Source: Alicyclobacillus mali NBRC 102425
Lineage (GTDB): Bacteria > Bacillota > Bacilli > Alicyclobacillales > Alicyclobacillaceae
Direction of reading: 5' to 3'
NCBI RefSeq assembly: GCF_001570745.1
Contig: NZ_BCSG01000027.1
Span: 1-60,090 of the forward strand
DNA length: 60,090 nt
Of the stretch, positions 16,315-23,614 are shown in pieces. A program made the translations under genes and the position numbers. The notes under the pieces are model-generated. The model made no database searches, was not told the origin of the DNA, and was given only the letters and a program-made list of their open reading frames with translations. Each line of letters starts with the position of its first letter. Within the stretch, counting starts at the first letter, position 1.

Positions 16315-17039
16315 GACCTCACCTCGCCGCCCTCTGCCAAAAACGCCCTCAGCGCTTCGCTTTGCGGCTCACTGAAGAGCTGATCTGGCGATCCGCGCTC
16401 CACGAGCCTTCCGCCGGCGACGAACCACACCTCGTCCGCCACGCGGCGGGCCTGGTCGAGATCGTGCGTGACCCACAGCATGGTCTTGCCTAACTCCCGC
16501 TTTAAGCGAAGGAGCGTCGATTCCACCTCGCGCTTCGCGTGGACGTCGAGCGCTGCGGTCACCTCATCGAGCAACAGGATGTCGGGCTGCATGGCGAGCG
16601 TGCGCGCAAGCGCGACGCGGCTCTTCTGGCCGCCCGAGAGGTCTTCCGCGGCGTGATCCTCGAGATGGGCTGGAAGATCCACCATCTGGAGGAGTTCCGC
16701 TGCATCCCGAGGCGGACGGCGGTGCAACTCGATGCCAAACAGCACGTTATGCCGCACGCTGCCGGGAAAGATGACGGGCGACTGAAACACCATGCCCACC
16801 CGCTGCCGCAGCTCGCGCACCTGCCACGCGCGTACCTCACGGCCGAGCACCACAATTTCGCCCTCGGTCGGCGTGCGCATCAGGTTGATGAGCGAAATGA
16901 GCGTGCTCTTCCCCGCGCCGGACGGGCCGATGATGGCCACGGTCTGCCCCTCCTCCACCTCGGCTGACACGCCTCGGAGCAGCCACAGGCCGCCTGTTTC
17001 GAAGCCGACCTCCTTGAGTTCGACTGCACGCGATGCCAC
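16311..17039 (-). CDS. fetA: Iron efflux ABC transporter ATPase FetA
   Basis: A 242-residue ABC ATPase with Walker A GPSGAGKST, the signature LSGGQKSRVALARTL, Walker B DILLLDEVTAALD and the switch WVTHDLDQAR. The Q-loop region reads GMVFQSPVIFPGSV, typical of the YbbL/FetA group. It starts with GTG at 17039, seven bases after GGAGGAG. It is the first gene of fetA-fetB-monooxygenase. Confidence 0.92.
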   Translation of the reverse strand: MASRAVELKEVGFETGGLWLLRGVSAEVEEGQTVAIIGPSGAGKSTLISLINLMRTPTEGEIVVLGREVRAWQVRELRQRVGMVFQSPVIFPGSVRHNVLFGIELHRRPPRDAAELLQMVDLPAHLEDHAAEDLSGGQKSRVALARTLAMQPDILLLDEVTAALDVHAKREVESTLLRLKRELGKTMLWVTHDLDQARRVADEVWFVAGGRLVERGSPDQLFSEPQSEALRAFLAEGGEVRS

Positions 17040-17137
17040 CTCGTTTCTCCTCCGTTCTTCACTTGGTGTATACTAAGGGCCGGGCATCCGTATTGTGCCC
17101 CAACCATTGGTGTATCGAATTGGACGGAGGTGCTCCC

Positions 17138-18142
17138 ATGACTGTCACCGCCAAGCGCATCGTCCTGGCCCAGCGGCCGCAGGGCACGCCCACACTCGAC
17201 TGTTTTCGCTTTGAAACCGTCGATCTCCCGCCGCTTGAAGACGGCCAGGTGCTTGTCAAAACGTTGTATTTGTCGGTCGATCCATACATGCGCGGGCGCA
17301 TGAACGACGTGAAGTCGTACGTCCCTCCGTATCGCCTGAATGAGCCGATTACCGGCGGCGCCGTGTGTGAGATCGTCGAATCTAAGGCGGAGCATCTGCG
17401 CCCTGGCGACGTGGTGCTCACCCAGACGGGCTGGCAGACGCACGCCGTCGTGCCTGGCGCGAAGGTTCAGAAGCTCCAACCCGCGCCGGAACCCTTGACA
17501 CTCGCGCTTGGCCTGCTCGGCATGACTGGCTTGACCGCCTATTTTGGCCTCATTGACGTGTGTGATCCGAAACCCGGTGAGACCGTCGTCGTGTCGGGAG
17601 CCGCGGGCGCGGTCGGCATGGTGGTAGGCCAAATCGCGAAGATCCTGGGATGCCGCGCGGTCGGAATTGCCGGGTCCGACGAGAAGGTCCGCTTTTTGAC
17701 CGAGGAACTCGGCTTCGATGCGGCGGTCAACTACAAGTCTCCCACGTTCGCGGAGGACCTGAAACAGGCCTGCGCTGACGGGGTTGACGTGTATTTTGAC
17801 AACGTCGGCGGCACGGTTTCGGATGAGGTGCTGAAGCGCATCAACGAGTTCGCACGCATTTCGCTTTGCGGGCAGATTGCGCTGTACAACCTCGACAAGC
17901 CGGACGTCGGCCCCCGCCCGGGCCCGCTGCTTCTGACACGGAAAGCGAAGATGCAAGGGTTCATCGTCGGTGACTACGCATCTCGCTTCCCGGAAGGACT
18001 TCAAAAGCTGCAGTCCTGGTTCAACGAGGGCCAGCTCAAATCGCGCGAAACCGTGATCGAGGGATTCGATCAGACCATCGACGCGTTCTTGGGCCTGTTC
18101 ACCGGCGTGAACACGGGCAAACTGGTTGTCAAGGTCTCTTGA
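17138..18142 (+). CDS. NADP-dependent medium-chain oxidoreductase (CurA/YfmJ-like)
   Basis: A 334-residue zinc-independent medium-chain dehydrogenase/reductase of the leukotriene B4 12-hydroxydehydrogenase group. Motifs are the N-terminal LSVDPYMRGRM, GMTGLTAYFGL, the nucleotide-binding GAAGAVGMVVGQIAK and YFDNVGG. Members reduce activated double bonds of enones or quinones with NADPH. ATG at 17138 follows GGAGGTGC. It is transcribed alone, divergent from fetA, and ends at a strong hairpin. Confidence 0.88.
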   Translation: MTVTAKRIVLAQRPQGTPTLDCFRFETVDLPPLEDGQVLVKTLYLSVDPYMRGRMNDVKSYVPPYRLNEPITGGAVCEIVESKAEHLRPGDVVLTQTGWQTHAVVPGAKVQKLQPAPEPLTLALGLLGMTGLTAYFGLIDVCDPKPGETVVVSGAAGAVGMVVGQIAKILGCRAVGIAGSDEKVRFLTEELGFDAAVNYKSPTFAEDLKQACADGVDVYFDNVGGTVSDEVLKRINEFARISLCGQIALYNLDKPDVGPRPGPLLLTRKAKMQGFIVGDYASRFPEGLQKLQSWFNEGQLKSRETVIEGFDQTIDAFLGLFTGVNTGKLVVKVS

Positions 18143-18152
18143 TTCGCACACG

Positions 18153-18192
18153 AAGGGCTGTTCCCATCCATTCTGGGAACAGCCCTTCCTTC
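18153..18192. terminator. Strong hairpin after the oxidoreductase gene
   Basis: AAGGGCTGTTCCC (18153-18165) pairs perfectly with GGGAACAGCCCTT (18175-18187) and is followed by CCTTCT. It lies between convergent genes and probably ends both. Confidence 0.8.
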
Positions 18193-18213
18193 TGGGGCGA
18201 TGGCTGGCGCGGG

Positions 18214-18459
18214 TCACGCACGCCATAGGTGTTCGTGAAAAAACTGGCGATACATCCATGCGGTCAGGACAACCGACAACAGCACGTGCAAAACCAGCGC
18301 GATGTCATGTCCCATGGCCCCATGCGGGTTGTACAGATAGCGAAACGCCACGATGCCGACCAATTCGAAGTTGAACGCGAACAAAATGGCCGCGGTCACG
18401 ATGGTCAACAGGCTCCTCGCCAACGTCGTAAGTGCGCGCAACACACTTGGCCCCCGCAT
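18214..18459 (-). CDS. Small hypothetical membrane protein
   Basis: An 81-residue protein with two predicted membrane helices (SLLTIVTAAILFAFNFELVGI and DIALVLHVLLSVVLTAWMY) and a short His-containing tail. No function is recognised. The ATG at 18459 has no good ribosome site. An extended -10 (TGGTATAAT, complement of 18483-18491) lies about 25 bases upstream, which supports expression. Confidence 0.6.
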   Translation of the reverse strand: MRGPSVLRALTTLARSLLTIVTAAILFAFNFELVGIVAFRYLYNPHGAMGHDIALVLHVLLSVVLTAWMYRQFFHEHLWRA

Positions 18460-18482
18460 TCCGCACAAAGTTGGTATTCCCG

Positions 18483-18491
18483 ATTATACCA
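18483..18491 (-). promoter_or_regulatory. Extended -10 promoter for the small membrane protein
   Basis: The minus strand reads TGGTATAAT, a perfect extended -10. A weak TTGTTC lies 15 bases upstream of TATAAT. Confidence 0.5.
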
Positions 18492-18801
18492 TGGAACAGA
18501 AGTGAACAACATCAAAAGTCCTGTCGATTAAAGACGTCTGGTCGTGTCACCAGGACGGGCCTTCCGTCGTCTTTTCATTTGAGCGAATCGCAAGGCCGCG
18601 ATCGCATGACGATTTCGTGAAGGCCGCGTGCGACAGGCATGTTGTCGGTTGAGCCGCATACACCATGATCGCGACTCGGTTGCAGCGTTCGACAGCTTGT
18701 GACGCTGACAATCTGTAGAGTATATATGGATGGAAGAAGATTCTGTCGACGACGGTGGGTTCTGCCCCAGGTGTTCGCCGGAAGAAGACGGAGAGATGGT
18801 C
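18492..18801. other. Intergenic region with a branched RNA fold and a promoter
   Basis: About 310 bases without a gene. Positions 18530-18574 can fold into a three-way junction: AAAGAC/GTCTTT closes two hairpins, CTGGT/ACCAG and GACGG/CCGTC, followed by TTTTC. From 18576 to 18696 nothing is recognised. TTGTGA (18697-18702) and TATATA (18721-18726), 18 bases apart, form the likely promoter of the L,D-transpeptidase gene. Confidence 0.45.
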
Positions 18802-19821
18802 ATGCGCACTCGGTGGATTCGTTGGATAGCACTGGCGTTGGCGTTTTGCGTGTGGCTGAGTCCACTGCCCTTTTCGCTCGGCGCGACGAGCGTTGAATCG
18901 GCGCTCCCATCGCCGAACGTCCCGCCGTCGTCGTGGAGTTCTCTGCAGCAGGACTGGAAGAGCCTTCAGAATCTCTCGCAGAAGGGGGTCTCATCCGCGA
19001 CGAGCAGCAGGGACAAAACCTCCTCATCCGGGCATTTGGCGAAGTCATCCACTTCACAGGAAGAGGGCGTGATCATCGGCGTGGGCGATGTCGGGCCGAA
19101 GGCGCTGTGGCTCAACGAATCCCTTGCGGTATTGGGGTACCTGCCCGCGACGTTCTCTCCAACCGCGCCAACATCCGCGCAGACCGCGCGCCTCGCCCTG
19201 TCTGCCAGCGCTCGCGCGCAAACCTTCAAACCCTTACAGGGAACGTGGCAGCTTCGATATGATGAGCCAAACGCATGGGTCTCCCTGTGGTCGCCGGACC
19301 AAGACACGCCCATCACCGAAGGCGCTGTGATGGCGTTTGAGGCGGAGAATCACCTCGCGGTCGACGGGATCGCAGGACCGGATGTGATCCGCGCGCTGTC
19401 CCAAGCTCTGGCGACTGGCGAGACGGCCCCGGCCGAGCCCTACAGCTATATCCTCGTCACCACCTCGCTGCCCGAGAAGCTCGAACTGTGGGTCGACGGC
19501 AAGCTCGTCCTGACATCGCTGTGCAACACGGGCATTCCGCAGTCGCCGACGCCCTACGGCACGTACGGCGTATACGTGCGGTACGCGTCGCAGGATATGA
19601 AGGGCAAAGACCCGAACGGCACACCCTACGACGATCCCGGCGTTCCCTACGTGAGCTACTTTGATCAGGGATGTGCAGTGCATGGCTTCATTCGCCAGAA
19701 GTACGGCTTTCCGCAGAGCCTCGGCTGCGTGGAACTCCCCTACGCGGCTGCTGCGAAGGTGTTTGCGTACACGCATATCGGCACGCTCGTCACCATCACC
19801 TCCGCGCCCTTGCCCACGTGA
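18802..19821 (+). CDS. L,D-transpeptidase (YkuD) with peptidoglycan-binding domain
   Basis: A secreted cell-wall cross-linking enzyme of 339 residues. It has a signal peptide (WIALALAFCVWLSPLPFSLG), a Ser/Thr-rich linker to about residue 90, a peptidoglycan-binding-like domain (about 95-205, with AVMAFEAENHLAVDGIAGPD) and a C-terminal YkuD domain. The catalytic motif is H294 with SLGC (Cys309) in HGFIRQKYGFPQSLGCVEL. ATG 18802 follows GGAGAG at six bases. In sporulating Firmicutes such enzymes modify spore or vegetative peptidoglycan; which applies here is unknown. Confidence 0.88.
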   Translation: MRTRWIRWIALALAFCVWLSPLPFSLGATSVESALPSPNVPPSSWSSLQQDWKSLQNLSQKGVSSATSSRDKTSSSGHLAKSSTSQEEGVIIGVGDVGPKALWLNESLAVLGYLPATFSPTAPTSAQTARLALSASARAQTFKPLQGTWQLRYDEPNAWVSLWSPDQDTPITEGAVMAFEAENHLAVDGIAGPDVIRALSQALATGETAPAEPYSYILVTTSLPEKLELWVDGKLVLTSLCNTGIPQSPTPYGTYGVYVRYASQDMKGKDPNGTPYDDPGVPYVSYFDQGCAVHGFIRQKYGFPQSLGCVELPYAAAAKVFAYTHIGTLVTITSAPLPT

Positions 19822-19927
19822 CTTTGTCGTTTGTGCGAACACGTGCGCCTGGGCGGGATCGCGCGCGGGAGACGAGGTAAACTAGTGGAGGGAAAAGCGA
19901 TGTCGTGCCTTCAGGAGGCGTGCAACA

Positions 19928-20212
19928 ATGAAGTTCGTGTACTGGCTCATCTCTGCCGTGATCGTTCTCGGCGGATGTTATTACCTGTATCAATACATCC
20001 GCAGGCAGGACTCCGTCGAGAGCAGGTACTACAGGCTGTTGAAACAATTGCCGAATCACCCGGATGACGAGGCGCTGCGCCGGGAGATCTTTGCCGTCGG
20101 CCGGAAGTTTTATCGAAACCGCAAGTCGGGCATCGACGACGCCATCCGAATCGATATGGAGCAGGCCATCGCGGGCGAGCTGAAGACGCCGGAAGACTAC
20201 CAGTTGCAGTGA
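19928..20212 (+). CDS. Small hypothetical membrane-anchored protein
   Basis: A 94-residue protein with an N-terminal membrane segment (FVYWLISAVIVLGGCYYLYQY) and a soluble charged tail containing LLKQLPNHPDDEALRREIFA. No family is recognised with confidence. The ATG follows CAGGAGG. It lies about 105 bases after the L,D-transpeptidase and may be read from the same promoter. Confidence 0.7.
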   Translation: MKFVYWLISAVIVLGGCYYLYQYIRRQDSVESRYYRLLKQLPNHPDDEALRREIFAVGRKFYRNRKSGIDDAIRIDMEQAIAGELKTPEDYQLQ

Positions 20213-20269
20213 GAGACGGAGGTGGCGCGGACGCGGGCGGCGATGGCGCCTCCGGCGTCCGCGATCCCG

Positions 20270-21214
20270 TCACGGCGCAGGTGGAACAAGCGCATGCAAG
20301 CGCTCATGCGGCGTATGGGCGCGTATGGCGTGGTAGAGCAGGCGGTTGATGGGTGTCGGCACGCCCAGTTGTTTGCCGAGGTCGATCACCTTACCGGCGA
20401 ACTGCTCCACCTCAGTCGGTCGGCCAGCTTCGACGTCCTGAAGCATGGACGTCTTGCCGCTTGGCGACATGGCGTTCAGAATGTCGTCGAAGCGCCGCAC
20501 GTCCTCCTCCCTGAGGGAGATGCCTCGTTTTTGAGCGATGGCCACCACTTCGCGCATCGCCATGCGCATCACCTCGCGCGCATCCTCCGACTGCTGAAAC
20601 ACGCCGTAGGGCGCGCGCAACACCGCCGAAGCCTGGTTAACCCCCACATTGATCATGAATTTCCACCAGACGGCGCGCAGAATATCGTCGGGCGTCTCAT
20701 AGGCGATTCCGACGCGATCGAACACGTCGCAGACCGCGCGCACGGCGTCCGCGTGGCGCCCCGTGGCGTCTCCAAAGGAGATGTAACCCAAGTTGGAGTA
20801 CTTGACGTCGCGCCCCTCGCGCACCGCGTCAATGGCGACGCTGATGGCGTGCAGCACCGCGTTTTCTGGAAACGCCGCCTGGATATCCTCCTCGCTCGCA
20901 ATCCCGTTGAGAAGTGACATGAAAATCGTGTTGGGGCCTACGTGATCACTCACCATCTCAATGGCCTCGGCGAGATCGTCATACTTGACGCAAAAGAGCA
21001 CCAGATCCGCCGGTTCCACGGCATGCGCGGGCACGTAGAGCGGAAAATCGATCCGCCGTCCGTTCACGCGAACGCCCGATTTCTCGTATCGGCGCTTGCG
21101 CGCCTCGTCCACAAGCACCCTCAGATCGACACCGGGGGCCACGAACAGTCGCTCCCCATAACTCGCTCCGATGGCACCGAGCCCCACCAACGTGACGCGT
21201 TGAACGCTTGTCAA
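20270..21214 (-). CDS. panE: 2-dehydropantoate 2-reductase (ApbA/PanE family)
   Basis: This enzyme reduces ketopantoate to pantoate with NADPH in coenzyme A synthesis. The 314-residue protein has the N-terminal GLGAIGASYG nucleotide loop, VKYDD with the conserved Lys, SLLNGIASE and the C-terminal domain with WWKFMINVGVNQASAVL (catalytic-region Lys and Asn). The TTG at 21214 follows GAGGGG with eight-base spacing; an upstream start is less likely. PanE-like paralogues with other substrates exist and no pan genes are adjacent. Confidence 0.82.
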   Translation of the reverse strand: MTSVQRVTLVGLGAIGASYGERLFVAPGVDLRVLVDEARKRRYEKSGVRVNGRRIDFPLYVPAHAVEPADLVLFCVKYDDLAEAIEMVSDHVGPNTIFMSLLNGIASEEDIQAAFPENAVLHAISVAIDAVREGRDVKYSNLGYISFGDATGRHADAVRAVCDVFDRVGIAYETPDDILRAVWWKFMINVGVNQASAVLRAPYGVFQQSEDAREVMRMAMREVVAIAQKRGISLREEDVRRFDDILNAMSPSGKTSMLQDVEAGRPTEVEQFAGKVIDLGKQLGVPTPINRLLYHAIRAHTPHERLHALVPPAP

Positions 21215-21352
21215 CTCCCATTCCCCCTCGCATGCCAAAGCTCGCAACCAACCTCATCTTGATGGAATCCTCCGCGACCGTAAAGACCGTCGATGTTTCC
21301 TGTGATACACTCTTGCTGCAGAACGGTGTCACGTGAGAAAGGAAGACCGTGC

Positions 21353-22351
21353 ATGAAGCCATTTGTCCGTGTCACCCGCGGCCCTGTCGACGAAAGCTGG
21401 CACGCGGGCGCCATTGCCGTCGCGAATGCGGAGGGCGAGATCGTCGCTCATTACGGCGATCTCGACTTCTTCACGTTCGCCCGCAGTTCCTGCAAACCGA
21501 TTCAAGCCATCCCGGTGGTCGAATCGGGTGCGCTGGAGACCTTTGGGCTTGACGACAGCCACCTCGCCCTGATGTGTGCGTCACACAGCTCTGAACCGAT
21601 GCATGTGGAGAAGGCCAGCCAAATTCTCCAGAGCATCGGTCTTGGACCCGAGCACCTCGTGTACGGCGTGCACGTGCCGCACAGCCGTGACGCATACGAA
21701 GAAATGGTGCGGCGCGGAGAGGCGCTGTCCGCGATTCATAACAACTGCTCCGGTAAGCACGCGGGCATGCTCGCGTACTGCAGGGCCACGGGAGCCGATC
21801 CGTCGACGTACGCCGAACCAAATCACCCGCTGCAACAGGCCATCCTCCGCACCTTGAGCGAGATTTCCGGCGTGCCGACGGAGGACGTACGCATCGGCGT
21901 GGACGGGTGCGGCGTTCCCGTGCATGCGATGCCACTGAGGGCCTGGGCGCGCGCGTTTGCGTCGTTCATCGGCGCCAGATCCACGCACGCCGCCGCGATG
22001 CAGCGCATTCTGGCCGCCATGGGCCGGCACCCCGAACTCGTCGGCGGAAGCCGGGATCGATTCGACACGGACCTCATGCGCGCGACAAACGGCCGCATCG
22101 TGGCGAAGGGCGGCGCAGAGGGCTTCTTGGCGTTGATAGACAGCGCGAGCGGCATGGCGATGGTCGTCAAGATCCTGGACGGCAACGCGCGCGCCATCCC
22201 GCCCGTGACATTGAAAGCGCTGAACGATCTCGGCGCCATCTCCGAGGCCGAGCGAGATGCACTAAAGCCATACGTCGAGCCCGCAGTGCTCAACACACAG
22301 GGGCGAGAGGTCGGCCGCATCATCGCGGAATTCAGCCTGAGCGAGAGGTAA
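21353..22351 (+). CDS. Asparaginase II family protein
   Basis: A 332-residue protein of the asparaginase II type (distinct from AnsA/AnsB), first described from Rhizobium. Motifs include RSSCKPIQAIP near the N-terminus, CASHSSEP, HNNCSGKHAGML and DGCGVPVHAMPL. It should hydrolyse L-asparagine to aspartate and ammonia. ATG 21353 has AGGAAGA upstream. It diverges from panE. Confidence 0.88.
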   Translation: MKPFVRVTRGPVDESWHAGAIAVANAEGEIVAHYGDLDFFTFARSSCKPIQAIPVVESGALETFGLDDSHLALMCASHSSEPMHVEKASQILQSIGLGPEHLVYGVHVPHSRDAYEEMVRRGEALSAIHNNCSGKHAGMLAYCRATGADPSTYAEPNHPLQQAILRTLSEISGVPTEDVRIGVDGCGVPVHAMPLRAWARAFASFIGARSTHAAAMQRILAAMGRHPELVGGSRDRFDTDLMRATNGRIVAKGGAEGFLALIDSASGMAMVVKILDGNARAIPPVTLKALNDLGAISEAERDALKPYVEPAVLNTQGREVGRIIAEFSLSER

Positions 22352-22425
22352 AACCGCTTTGGGGCGATGGCTTGCGTGGCGTGCAGCAGGATCTCGGACG
22401 CGCTTGTCGAAGATGGACACTGGTG

Positions 22426-23556
22426 ATGGCTGTGGCTTTACCAGACGATGTTCGCGAATTCCGCAATGGCGCTCAGCGCGCGGTTCAAATCCATCGGCTG
22501 TTTGTCGCGCTCTTTCTGGCCGGTGACTTGCTGTTCCTTCCAGGCGAGTGGTGGCTTCATCGCGCCCATTTGCTTCCGCTCGCCTTGCGCGCTTGGGTGT
22601 TTGCGCCGCTTGCCATGGTCTGCATCCAGGGGGCTGCGGAATGGGCCCTGCGCAAGTATCCTGAGTCCCGAGAAAACATGCTCATTGCGAGCGGCACATT
22701 GCTCGCGCTCGTGGCCATCGCCGCATATCCGGGCGCAGATTCCTTGCGCGCCGCGCTCCTGTTGCCCGTGGTGACGTCGATTCTCCATCTTCGGGTTGAG
22801 AAGGTCTGGCTCGCCGGCGCCGCGGCGTTCGCAGCCGAACTGACGCTGACCTTGCTACAGGTGTCAAGCAGCGGCAATGCCAAAGCCATCCTCGCGTCCC
22901 TGAGTCAGTGGGCAATATGGAGCCTCGTGCTGCTGTGGACGGCGTCCGCATCACACATCGTGTTGCGGTTCGGCCTCCGCATCTGGGACGAACTGCGCGT
23001 GCAGACGCGCGCCCAAACCGAACTTTGGGTTCGCCAAATTCTATCCGAGAAAGAGGCGAAGACGGACGCGCTGACGGGCCTCTACAACCGTAAATCCTTC
23101 GATGAGTATTTGAGCTTCGCCCTTCAGATCAGCGACGGCACGAATACCCCGCTGCACCTTGCCGTGATCGACATCGACAACTTCAAGCAGATCAACGATC
23201 ATTACGGTCACTTGGTCGGCGACGAGATCCTTCGCCGGACGGCGCACGCCATCCAGCAGCACCTCGCGGCCGGCGACTTCTTGGCGCGATACGGCGGCGA
23301 GGAATTCGCAGTCATCATCCCTGAGATCACGCATGAGCAGGCCGTTCAGAATATGGAGAAGATCCGGGAGTATATTGCCAACGTGCATCACGTCGAGCTC
23401 GACGGAAACCGCGCCACCGTGAGCATTGGGTTGTCCACGCATCGGCCGGGCGAAACGGGGGAGGAACTGTTCGAGCGAGCGGACCAGTGCCTGTACCGCG
23501 CCAAGCAGACGGGCAAGAACAAAATCGTTGCTTGGGAATCAGCCGTGTCGGGGTGA
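22426..23556 (+). CDS. Membrane diguanylate cyclase (GGDEF)
   Basis: A 376-residue protein with about six membrane segments in residues 20-195 and a C-terminal GGDEF domain. The active site is ARYGGEEF, preceded by DALTGLYNRKSFDEYL and IDIDNFKQINDHYGHLVGDE. It should make cyclic di-GMP. The inhibitory RxxD site five residues upstream is AAGD, so product inhibition through that site is probably absent. The start is not backed by a strong ribosome site (GTG 22423 or ATG 22426). It ends at a hairpin shared with glcA. Confidence 0.85.
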   Translation: MAVALPDDVREFRNGAQRAVQIHRLFVALFLAGDLLFLPGEWWLHRAHLLPLALRAWVFAPLAMVCIQGAAEWALRKYPESRENMLIASGTLLALVAIAAYPGADSLRAALLLPVVTSILHLRVEKVWLAGAAAFAAELTLTLLQVSSSGNAKAILASLSQWAIWSLVLLWTASASHIVLRFGLRIWDELRVQTRAQTELWVRQILSEKEAKTDALTGLYNRKSFDEYLSFALQISDGTNTPLHLAVIDIDNFKQINDHYGHLVGDEILRRTAHAIQQHLAAGDFLARYGGEEFAVIIPEITHEQAVQNMEKIREYIANVHHVELDGNRATVSIGLSTHRPGETGEELFERADQCLYRAKQTGKNKIVAWESAVSG

Positions 23557-23571
23557 GTGTGCGTGAATCGA

Positions 23572-23607
23572 AAGGGCTGAACCGACACGATCTCGAATCC
23601 AGCCCTT
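23572..23607. terminator. Bidirectional hairpin between the GGDEF gene and glcA
   Basis: AAGGGCTG (23572-23579) pairs with CAGCCCTT (23600-23607) between two convergent genes. The T-tracts are weak. Confidence 0.55.
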
Positions 23608-23614
23608 GAGCGTA

